Of a stretch of 5,699 nt of DNA, positions 1 through 5,654 are shown piece after piece. A program made the translations under genes and the position numbers. This DNA comes from JACQXX01 sp964639175 (lineage in GTDB: Bacteria; Acidobacteriota; Blastocatellia; Chloracidobacteriales; Chloracidobacteriaceae). The first letter of the stretch is position 1. Each line of letters starts with the position of its first letter. A model generated the notes under the pieces. The model was not told the DNA's origin, made no database searches, and saw nothing but the letters and a program-made list of their open reading frames with translations. The stretch covers positions 1 through 5,699 of the forward strand of contig CAZXCE010000572.1 in assembly GCA_964639175.1 (NCBI GenBank), given 5' to 3'.

Positions 1-135
1 TAATGAAGAATGAAGAAGATAAGTGTTTTTTGGTGCTTCGAAGGTATTGGTTCCAAAGTACTAAGCACGAGGGACTAAGCACCAGGTACTAACCACTAAC
101 CACTAATCACTTTCTTCATTCTTCATTCTTCATTC
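1..135. repeat. Inverted heptamer-repeat element overlapping the lpxD 3' end
   Basis: The 16-nt arm AATGAAGAATGAAGAA at 2-17 recurs as its exact reverse complement at 112-127, with a 94-nt centre. The arms are built from a 7-nt unit (CTTCATT on the right side, tandem at 114-120, 121-127 and 128-134). A nested inverted pair, TGGTGCTT at 31-38 and AAGCACCA at 77-84, lies inside. No coding region is apparent in 1-115. The element resembles the short tandemly repeated repetitive sequences known from cyanobacteria in unit length, and it could also be a MITE-like or REP-like intergenic palindrome. Its identity is inferred; the repeats themselves are read directly. Confidence 0.75.
60..110. repeat. 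ACTAA-type degenerate tandem repeats
   Basis: ACTAAGCAC occurs at 60-68 and 74-82. It is followed by ACTAACCAC at 88-96, ACTAACCAC at 95-103 and ACTAATCAC at 102-110. The last three overlap with an exact 7-nt period (ACTAACC). The unit carries TAA on the plus strand and TAG on the minus strand, so the array places stop codons on both strands. It fills the centre of the larger inverted element. No function is known to me. Confidence 0.7.
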
Positions 136-1165
136 GCTCAAGGGTTTGCTCAACCAGCTTGAGCCGTTTTTCGAGTTTTGGTAGCCGGTCTGGGAGTTGT
201 GCCGCAAAGATATGCATCAACTTCCATTGCTTCAACGACAGAATGGGCATTCCGGAGGCTTGTTCGCCAGGTCCCACTGATTTTGAGACCCCTGATTTCC
301 CGGCGATAATGGCGCCATCACCAATTTCAACGTGTGGGTTGGTACCAACCTGACCGGCAATCATGACGTGGTTTCCAACGCGAACGCTCCCAGAAATTCC
401 GGCCTGAGCCGCAATCACGGTGTCCTCGCCAATATCGCAGTTATGGGCAATATGGACCATGTTGTCAAATTTGGTGCCGCGCCGGATGCGAGTGGTCCCA
501 AGTGTGGCTCGATCAATGGTACAGTTGGCCCCGAGTTCAACATCATCTTCAATAACCACGTCACCAATTTGGGGGATTTTGATATGTCGGCCCAATTTGT
601 CCTGAGCAAACCCAAATCCATCTGATCCAATCACGGTTCCGGCGTGGATAATGGCCCGATCACCAATTGTCACCCGTTCATAAATTGTGACGTTGGGAAA
701 CAGAACGCAGTCGTTTCCAATAGTCACGTGATCGCCAAGCACGACGCCAGGATGAATCACGGTTCGATCCCCGATTGAGCTCTGTCGCCCAACTGTGACG
801 CGTGGATAAATGACGACTCCAGTACCCACAACCGTGTTTTCACCCGCAATAAAATCGGGTGCAACCACAGATGGTTCAGCGGGTTTGGCGTGGAGTTTGG
901 CGATGGCCTGAGCGAAGGTGACTTTGGGGGAATGCGAAAGAAGCAGCGAAAACCGCTCTCGATCAGCGTCAGTGACCGATCTGGCATCAACAATAAATGC
1001 AGACCCTTGAGACTCAGCCAGATGTTCGCGGTGTTTTCCGAGAGCGAGACAGAGGCTCCCCGGCTGGGCAGATTCAAATGGACTGACACGCTCCAGAATA
1101 AGTTCCGGGGTGCCAGTCCATTCAACTTCCAGAAATTCCGCAAGTTGTTTGAATGTAAGGCTCAT
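116..1165 (-). CDS. lpxD: UDP-3-O-acylglucosamine N-acyltransferase LpxD
   Basis: LpxD transfers a 3-hydroxyacyl chain from acyl-ACP to the 2-amino group of UDP-3-O-acylglucosamine, the third step of lipid A synthesis, in the cytoplasm as a trimer. The 349-residue product matches the family length (E. coli 341). Residues about 20-95 form the uridine-binding N-terminal domain. Residues about 105-300 are hexapeptide repeats of a left-handed beta helix. A C-terminal helical tail follows, about 308-345. Family signatures visible are IGSDGFGFA (179-187), IPQIGDVVIEDDVELGANC (197-215) and IAHN with His241, equivalent to catalytic His239 of E. coli. His278 fits E. coli His276. The ATG at 1163-1165 gives the expected N-terminus, although no strong Shine-Dalgarno sequence precedes it. 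The skp gene ends 31 nt upstream, so co-transcription or coupling is likely. The last residues, MKNEE, and the TGA stop come from the CTTCATT heptamer array. Confidence 0.97.
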   Translation of the reverse strand: MSLTFKQLAEFLEVEWTGTPELILERVSPFESAQPGSLCLALGKHREHLAESQGSAFIVDARSVTDADRERFSLLLSHSPKVTFAQAIAKLHAKPAEPSVVAPDFIAGENTVVGTGVVIYPRVTVGRQSSIGDRTVIHPGVVLGDHVTIGNDCVLFPNVTIYERVTIGDRAIIHAGTVIGSDGFGFAQDKLGRHIKIPQIGDVVIEDDVELGANCTIDRATLGTTRIRRGTKFDNMVHIAHNCDIGEDTVIAAQAGISGSVRVGNHVMIAGQVGTNPHVEIGDGAIIAGKSGVSKSVGPGEQASGMPILSLKQWKLMHIFAAQLPDRLPKLEKRLKLVEQTLERMKNEE

Positions 1166-1196
1166 GCAGGAGTGGCTGCTGGCTGTTGCCCTGACG

Positions 1197-1832
1197 TTAC
1201 TTGTTGGGGGCTGGTGATGGAGGCGCAGCCGCGACCGGGTTGGATTTGTTGTACTCTTTCACGAAATCGTCAGTGACGTTTGAATCTGGATTGATCGCCA
1301 AAAAGAGCCGGGTGGTGTCGTTTTGGGACATATCAAAAACCACGACGATATTGCGTGAGGTGGCATAGCCCTGTAAAAAGCGGGAAATTTTCTCGTTCAA
1401 CGGCGCCAAAACGGCGCCAGAGCGTTTGCTGACATCCGCCTGGTAGTCTTCAAATTTGCGCTGGGCTTCTTTTTTGATTGACTCATACTCAGCCACTTTT
1501 TGCTGCTGAACCTCAGGCTTCATCATGGACGCATTTTCAAGCTCCTTCTGAAGGGCATCAAGGCGGGTCTTGAGCGTTTCCAACTCTTTGGTCCGGGGCT
1601 GAAACTCAGCTTCAAGTTTGTCGAGTTCTTTTTTGTACTCGAGAATTCCCTTGGGGAACTGTGTGGTATCAATAACCGCCACGCGCCCGGTGGGAATGAC
1701 AGCCGGGGTGGATGGTTTGGCTGGGGTGGTGCCAGGGTTGGTTGTGGCTTTGGAAATCGGCGGCTGTTGGGCCAGAGCCGAGCCGGGGAGAAGAATAACA
1801 ATGGCAAAGAGCCAGAACAAAACCTTCTTCAT
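1197..1832 (-). CDS. skp: OmpH/Skp-family periplasmic chaperone
   Basis: Skp/OmpH proteins are trimeric periplasmic chaperones that hold unfolded outer-membrane proteins on the way to the BAM complex. The 211-residue product starts with a signal peptide: basic MKK, a hydrophobic core, and ALA before probable cleavage at 21/22. Residues 24-48 are a Pro/Thr-rich linker. RVAVIDT (50-56) is the first core strand. A charged heptad-like helical arm spans about 63-140. The strand NIVVVFDMS (161-169) and the ending NVTDDFVKEYN (185-195) match the end of the OmpH fold. A Pro/Ala tail closes the protein. The linker and tail make it somewhat longer than E. coli Skp (161 residues). The start at 1832 is preferred over an upstream one at 1931 because it gives the signal peptide directly and has a GAGGA ribosome-binding site. 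Location just upstream of lpxD matches the conserved skp-lpxD order. The symbol is by family; orthology to E. coli Skp is probable, not proven. Confidence 0.9.
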   Translation of the reverse strand: MKKVLFWLFAIVILLPGSALAQQPPISKATTNPGTTPAKPSTPAVIPTGRVAVIDTTQFPKGILEYKKELDKLEAEFQPRTKELETLKTRLDALQKELENASMMKPEVQQQKVAEYESIKKEAQRKFEDYQADVSKRSGAVLAPLNEKISRFLQGYATSRNIVVVFDMSQNDTTRLFLAINPDSNVTDDFVKEYNKSNPVAAAPPSPAPNK

Positions 1833-1840
1833 TATGTAGA

Positions 1841-1845
1841 TCCTC
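1841..1845 (-). promoter_or_regulatory. Ribosome-binding site of the skp gene
   Basis: GAGGA on the minus strand lies 8 nt before the ATG at 1830-1832. It supports this start over the in-frame upstream ATG at 1931, which would add 33 residues in front of an otherwise perfect signal peptide. Confidence 0.65.
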
Positions 1846-1981
1846 GATGTGTTGCGGAATTCTAAACCCTGATAAGGAGCGATCAAAACGATGCCTGGAG
1901 AAAGGAATATGCTACTTTCTGTTCTGAGCACTGCGATGACGATTTACAGGGATGAGTTTGTCGAATGTGACAAGATTGCAG

Positions 1982-2009
1982 ATTATACAAAGGGAAATCA
2001 GAAACGCAA
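1982..2009 (-). promoter_or_regulatory. Candidate sigma70-type promoter for skp-lpxD
   Basis: The minus strand shows a perfect -10 box TATAAT at 1982-1987. TTGCGT at 2004-2009 could be the -35 box with a 16-nt spacer; it matches TTGACA at only three positions. Transcription would begin near 1975 and give a leader of about 140 nt before the skp start. The 283-nt spacer between the divergent skp and mutL starts is the natural place for this promoter. The prediction is by consensus only. Confidence 0.45.
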
Positions 2010-2040
2010 ACCTGATTCTATTCAGCTAGGATGAGCAGGT

Positions 2041-2070
2041 TTCAATTCCAATTACAGTGAACAGTTTATT
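2041..2070 (+). promoter_or_regulatory. Weak candidate promoter for mutL
   Basis: TTCAAT at 2041-2046 and TTTATT at 2065-2070 are spaced 18 nt apart and match the sigma70 consensus at three and four positions. No better plus-strand pair was seen in the spacer before mutL. A start near 2077 would leave a short leader and would cut into the left side of the hairpin at 2074-2110. Treat as a weak hypothesis. Confidence 0.2.
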
Positions 2071-2073
2071 TTG

Positions 2074-2110
2074 TCCAGCGACCACATTTTTTTGGTCATT
2101 TTTTTCTGGG
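2074..2110 (+). promoter_or_regulatory. Hairpin over the mutL ribosome-binding site
   Basis: GACCA (2080-2084) pairs with TGGTC (2093-2097) around an 8-nt, mostly T loop. CCAG (2075-2078) can pair with CTGG (2106-2109), the left part of the only Shine-Dalgarno-like stretch (GGGAAG, 2108-2113) before the mutL ATG. A seven-T run (2099-2105) lies between the two right-hand arms. The inner hairpin plus T-run looks like a weak terminator or attenuator, and the outer stem would mask the ribosome-binding site. The stems are short (5 and 4 bp), so folding may be marginal. Confidence 0.3.
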
Positions 2111-2115
2111 AAGCT

Positions 2116-4158
2116 ATGTCCAAAATTCAATTATTGCCAGATATCGTTGCGAACCAGATTGCTGCGGGTGAGGTTGTCGAACGCCCGGCTTCGGTAGCGA
2201 AAGAATTACTCGAAAATGCACTGGATGCCGGTGCCACGCGGGTCGAAGTGGAAATCGAACAGGGCGGCAAGAATCTGATTCGCATCCGCGATGACGGTGA
2301 AGGCATGACCCGTGATGACACGCTCCTGGCCTTTGAACGCCATGCGACAAGCAAGATCCGCACCGTTGAAGACCTCAATGCCATTGATACGTTTGGGTTT
2401 CGAGGCGAAGCCCTGGCCTCGATTGCCTCAGTGTCGCGCATCACGCTTTTTTCAAAATTGCGAGATGATGTGGCCGGGACTGAACTGGTGATTGAAGGTG
2501 GGCGGATTCGTCATGTTCGCGATGCATCCTGGCCGGGCGGCACTGAGATTTCAGTCCGGGATCTGTTTTTTAATGTTCCGGCCCGTCGCAAGTTTCTCAA
2601 AACAGAAACCACTGAGAGTTTTCATGTCACCAATCTGGTGACCCATTATGCACTGGCTAATCCTGAAAAAGCCTTTGTTTTGAGAAATAACGGTCGTGAA
2701 ATTATCCAGGTAACCCCAACGGCCAGTTTGCGTGACCGGGCATATCAGTTGTTTGGTGAAGCCCTGCTCGAAGAACTGGTCAAGGTTGAATTTTCTCAAA
2801 ATGAGATCACCGTCGGTGGCTTTATCTCACGGCCTCAGCAGCAACGGGCTTCCCGTGATGGGCAATATCTCTTTGTCAACGGGCGGTATGTAAAAGATCG
2901 GGTTTTGGGGCGCGCGGTTTCCGATGCCTATCGCAATATCATCCCACCTGGGTTTTATCCATCAGTGTTGTTGTTTGTCGAGGTTTCACCCGAGGATGTG
3001 GATGTCAATGTCCATCCGCAAAAGACCGAGGTTCGTTTTCGCCGGGCCCAGGCCGTGCTTGAGACCGTCCGTGATGGCCTCAAACTGGCCCTTGGGGTTG
3101 AAAAGCCATTTGCTCATTTTCCGGGGCTGAGCGACCTGCGCGAGACCGAGACGGCGGCTTCGGCGGTACCGCTATCTGCTGAGGAACTGATGGAACCGCC
3201 GTTTCTTTCGCCACCGGCTGAGCCAGTTGAAGTGGGAAGCCTGCCTGAGCGACGGCTTGAATTACCTCGACCAGCCATCGCACAACCGGTGCTTGACCGG
3301 AATTTTAAAGCTGAACTGGCTGCCCGGCATGAAGAACTGGAACGACTTGAACACACAGAACCAGCTTCTGAGTCAGCTCAGGTGGAATCACGTCCGATCC
3401 AGCCACCGCCGTTTTTTCTGACTTCGCCAAAGGGTGAACCGGTCACACCAGTCCGCCCCGAACTGGAACTGTTTCCCCAACTGGCCCGCCAGGGTTCCCG
3501 ATCTGGACGGTCACTATGTGCCCAGCGCCGGACTCGAACGCCTGAAAGTTATGTCGCCGCCAGCCCGCTGGAATTACCCCGCCAGGATTTTCGGATTCTG
3601 GGCCAGTTGCACGAGAGCTACATTATTGCGACTGATGCCCGCGGTTTGTTGCTCATTGATCAGCACGTGGCCCACGAACGCGTTTTATTTGAGCAACATC
3701 TGCGCCGTTTGATGAGCCGCGAAGTGGTTTCGCAAAAACTGCTCATTCCGCACACGCTGGATTTGACACCAGCTCAGGCTGCAGCCTTTGAACACACCAT
3801 GGCTGATCTGGATCAATGTGGGTTTGATGTCATGCAGCTTTCAGGACGAACCATCGCGCTACGGGCGCTCCCGGCTGAACTGGAGCCCGAAGAAGCCCGG
3901 ACGCTGCTGATTGAATTGCTGGATGTGGTCGAAGAAGAACAACGCTCGGTTGCGCTCGAACATTTTCAGCGTGAAATTGCCGCCGGTCTGGCCTGTCGTG
4001 CCGCCATCAAGGTGAATAAGGTATTGAACCTTGAGAAAATGACGTGGTTGATTGACGAGTTGATGCGCACAGAGAACCCGACCAATTGTCCGCATGGTCG
4101 GCCAGTCCTGCTTCGATTTGATATGCAGGATATTGAGCGCGGCTTTAAGCGAATTTAA
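2116..4158 (+). CDS. mutL: DNA mismatch repair protein MutL, endonuclease type
   Basis: MutL links mismatch recognition by MutS to strand incision. The 680-residue product has the full family layout. The GHKL ATPase domain (about 1-210) shows Glu30 and Asn34 in ELLENALDAGA, DDGEGM (59-64), ATSK (77-80) and FGFRGEAL (93-100). The transducer domain (about 215-330) includes DVDVNVHPQKTEVRF with Lys303. A Pro/Glu-rich linker spans about 331-488. The C-terminal dimerization domain carries the metal-binding endonuclease motif DQHVAHERVLFE (515-526; consensus DQHAx2Ex4E with Val for Ala), ACR (626-628) and CPHGRP (658-663). QKLLIP (540-545) fits the clamp-binding motif of B. subtilis MutL. These motifs are absent from E. 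coli-type MutL and imply nicking without MutH. The ATG at 2116 begins exactly at the conserved N-terminus; a TTG at 2071 would add 15 unlikely residues. A stretch near residues 460-478 may reflect a compensated frameshift. Confidence 0.98.
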   Translation: MSKIQLLPDIVANQIAAGEVVERPASVAKELLENALDAGATRVEVEIEQGGKNLIRIRDDGEGMTRDDTLLAFERHATSKIRTVEDLNAIDTFGFRGEALASIASVSRITLFSKLRDDVAGTELVIEGGRIRHVRDASWPGGTEISVRDLFFNVPARRKFLKTETTESFHVTNLVTHYALANPEKAFVLRNNGREIIQVTPTASLRDRAYQLFGEALLEELVKVEFSQNEITVGGFISRPQQQRASRDGQYLFVNGRYVKDRVLGRAVSDAYRNIIPPGFYPSVLLFVEVSPEDVDVNVHPQKTEVRFRRAQAVLETVRDGLKLALGVEKPFAHFPGLSDLRETETAASAVPLSAEELMEPPFLSPPAEPVEVGSLPERRLELPRPAIAQPVLDRNFKAELAARHEELERLEHTEPASESAQVESRPIQPPPFFLTSPKGEPVTPVRPELELFPQLARQGSRSGRSLCAQRRTRTPESYVAASPLELPRQDFRILGQLHESYIIATDARGLLLIDQHVAHERVLFEQHLRRLMSREVVSQKLLIPHTLDLTPAQAAAFEHTMADLDQCGFDVMQLSGRTIALRALPAELEPEEARTLLIELLDVVEEEQRSVALEHFQREIAAGLACRAAIKVNKVLNLEKMTWLIDELMRTENPTNCPHGRPVLLRFDMQDIERGFKRI

Positions 4159-4163
4159 CCCAG

Positions 4164-4206
4164 ATTTTTTCAATGACCCAAACAACGAAAATCACATTTT
4201 TTCAAT
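4164..4206 (+). repeat. 11-nt direct repeat ATTTTTTCAAT
   Basis: ATTTTTTCAAT occurs at 4164-4174 and again at 4196-4206. The start-to-start distance of 32 nt is close to three helical turns, which would place two bound proteins on the same DNA face. It begins 5 nt after the mutL stop. It may be a tandem binding site or a chance product of AT-rich spacer DNA. Confidence 0.4.
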
Positions 4207-4323
4207 CAACAGGCCACGCCTTGGAAATGAAAGCCTGGATTTCGGATTCAGAATGATGCCCTCAGTGGTGGGTCTCCCTGCCGAGTTGACACCTGTCAGC
4301 CTGCTGGCGAGGTTTTAACTGAA

Positions 4324-4352
4324 TTGACAATTTGAACATCCGTTGGTAGGCT
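4324..4352 (+). promoter_or_regulatory. Candidate sigma70-type promoter for the lipoprotein gene
   Basis: A perfect -35 box TTGACA at 4324-4329 is followed after 17 nt by TAGGCT at 4347-4352. This keeps the important TA and final T of the -10 box but matches only three of six positions. Transcription would start near 4359 and leave a leader of about 84 nt. A second TTGACA at 4286-4291 has no good -10 partner. Confidence 0.4.
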
Positions 4353-4442
4353 CGCTGCTTTGCTCTTGGATCGTCCAAATCTACCTTATACCCATAACGA
4401 AGCATCATCATTAAAGATTAAGCAGGACAGGTTAATATCAGA

Positions 4443-5498
4443 ATGACTTTCGAGGCACAGAGACGGCAGCTTTTAAGTCCCACATGGCTGCGACTGGTTG
4501 TTGTTACCACGATCTTTTCAATTGGGTTGGTATCCTCCGGCTGTATTACTTCCCGCGTTGCCCTCCCCCGTGAACTCCCGGTTCAACCTGCGGTTCCCAC
4601 TCCCGAACTGGTCTCCCGCATCGCCACGCTTCAGCAAATCACGCAATTAAAATCTTCAGTTGGACTTCAGTTTGCTGACTATAAAGAATCCGATCAGGGA
4701 AAAGGGAAAATCTATCCGACGGCGGATGGAAAACTGGTCTTACAGCGGCCACAACGAATTCGACTGGCCGTTGATGCCACCCTGGTTGGAAAAATTGCCG
4801 ACATGGGGTCTGATGGAGAGCAGTTTACGGTGGCCGTGTTTTACCCGACGGATAAACGAAGTTTTATCCGCGGCACCAACCTCCGCAAATACACCCAGCA
4901 AGTCAATCAGTTAAATTCATCCACCAATACCAAGGACATCAGCACGTTCTCAAAATTGAGACCGCAGCACCTGGCTTTACCGATGCTGGTGCCGGCGCTC
5001 CCGGAAGCTTCGCCGGACACCAGCTTTTTTGTCGTTGAATCACGTCAGGACGAAGCTGAAGTCATCTCACGCGATGGTCAAATGTCACTTGAAGTCCCGG
5101 CAAAACGTGTGATGCGCACCTACTATGTTCTGTATGTGTCACATCGTTCGGCTGACGGCCAATGGGTCCCAATCTATAGTTACTGGTTTGATCGAACACG
5201 CAAAGGCACCCCGCTGGTCCGGCTACAGATTTATGAGGAAGACGGCACGTTAAGCACTCAGTCGGAATATGAAGGCTACACTGACAAATCTGGCCGGCCA
5301 CAACTGTTGCCACAGACCGTTAAAATTTCACGCCCGCACGATGGGTATGCGGTTCGCATTACCTTCCGCGAGCCGGAAATCAACAGTGACCCGCTCTCAG
5401 CCGATGTCTTTATGCTGCAGAATGATGAAAATCTGCAGGTTCTCGACCTCGACACCGAACCAAACAGCGCAATTCGTGCCAAAGCCTCGGAAAATTAG
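4443..5498 (+). CDS. Probable outer-membrane lipoprotein, LolA/LolB-like fold
   Basis: The 351-residue product has a lipoprotein signal: a long basic N-region (Arg7, Arg8, Arg17), a hydrophobic core at 18-30 and a lipobox SSGC with the lipidated cysteine at 34. Ser at +3 and no Asp at +2 are compatible with outer-membrane sorting. A Pro-rich tether (41-54) follows. The body has alternating strands including GKGKIYPTADGKLVLQRPQ (86-104), RIRLAVDATLVGKIADMGSDG (105-125) and a C-terminal part with RTYYVLYV (225-232) and VKISRPHDGYAVRITF (293-308). The pattern of a lipid-binding half-barrel, with a surface or substrate strand, then 'IADMGSDGEQFTVAVFYP', recalls LolA/LolB-superfamily lipoproteins of the DUF4292 type. 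That assignment is from memory of the pattern, not a search. A hydrophilic Asn/Thr/Ser-rich segment (151-170) precedes LRPQHLALP. AGGACAGG at 4424-4431 is the only ribosome-binding candidate, 11 nt from the ATG. The gene stands alone here and its TAG stop begins the repeat array. Function is unknown; lipoprotein or lipid carriage is plausible. Confidence 0.85.
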   Translation: MTFEAQRRQLLSPTWLRLVVVTTIFSIGLVSSGCITSRVALPRELPVQPAVPTPELVSRIATLQQITQLKSSVGLQFADYKESDQGKGKIYPTADGKLVLQRPQRIRLAVDATLVGKIADMGSDGEQFTVAVFYPTDKRSFIRGTNLRKYTQQVNQLNSSTNTKDISTFSKLRPQHLALPMLVPALPEASPDTSFFVVESRQDEAEVISRDGQMSLEVPAKRVMRTYYVLYVSHRSADGQWVPIYSYWFDRTRKGTPLVRLQIYEEDGTLSTQSEYEGYTDKSGRPQLLPQTVKISRPHDGYAVRITFREPEINSDPLSADVFMLQNDENLQVLDLDTEPNSAIRAKASEN

Positions 5499-5549
5499 TC
5501 AGTAGTTGATAAGTCAGTAGTCAGTAGTTGATAAGTCAGTAGTCAGTAG
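5496..5549. repeat. TAGTCAG-type tandem repeats at the lipoprotein stop
   Basis: A 22-nt unit made of AGTCAGT, AGTTGATA and AGTCAGT parts occurs perfectly at 5497-5518 and 5519-5540, followed by a partial AGTCAGTAG at 5541-5549. The stop codon TAG at 5496-5498 is itself the first TAG of the series. The 7-nt core carries TAG on this strand and TGA on the other, so three consecutive units place stops in all reading frames on both strands. Confidence 0.8.
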
Positions 5550-5654
5550 ATAAAACCCGGATCGTTGAATCCGTGGAATTCTTGAAAAGAATTGTTCATA
5601 AATGGATCAAATAGAACCATATAGACTTGACACGAGTCCTCAATCCCCAACACT
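5550..5654. other. Centre of the right-hand inverted repeat element
   Basis: No gene is seen. Two small hairpins sit side by side: CGGAT (5558-5562) with ATCCG (5569-5573), and AATTCTT (5577-5583) with AAGAATT (5587-5593) around a 3-nt loop. Neither is followed by a T-run, so a classical terminator is not evident. The remainder, up to 5654, is AT-rich and unrecognised. Confidence 0.5.

Larger units (their letters stand above)
4159..4442. other. Spacer between mutL and the lipoprotein gene
   Basis: No convincing gene is present in these 284 nt. A run-through reading frame continuing to 4318 overlaps the end of mutL and has no recognisable domain. The spacer holds the direct repeat 4164-4206, an AT-only weak hairpin (GAAAAT at 4187-4192 against ATTTTT at 4196-4201), a small palindrome TGACACCTGTCA at 4287-4298, and a promoter candidate. 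No strong GC-rich intrinsic terminator follows mutL, so read-through into the lipoprotein gene cannot be excluded. Confidence 0.6.

Noticed and set aside
31..84. Terminator of the skp-lpxD transcript from the TGGTGCTT/AAGCACCA pair
   Set aside because: The loop is 38 nt, and on the minus strand the stem is followed by A residues instead of T residues.
757..1276. Long open frames on both strands over lpxD (757-1143 and 890-1276)
   Set aside because: They are out-of-frame shadows of LpxD, whose own frame has full family motifs.
1833..1931. N-terminal extension of the skp gene to the ATG at 1931
   Set aside because: It would add 33 residues in front of a textbook signal peptide, and GAGGA is correctly spaced for the start at 1832.
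2071..2115. TTG start for mutL at 2071
   Set aside because: It adds 15 residues of low-complexity translation from the T-rich leader; the conserved MutL N-terminus begins at the ATG at 2116.
4285..4316. Intrinsic terminator after mutL (GTTGAC/GTCAGC hairpin and TTTT)
   Set aside because: The stem is six pairs including a G-T wobble, and the T-run lies 12 nt beyond the stem, too far for a normal terminator.
4094..4318. Small plus-strand gene overlapping the mutL end
   Set aside because: Most of its first part is mutL in another frame, no ribosome-binding site or recognisable motif is seen, and the rest is AT-rich spacer.
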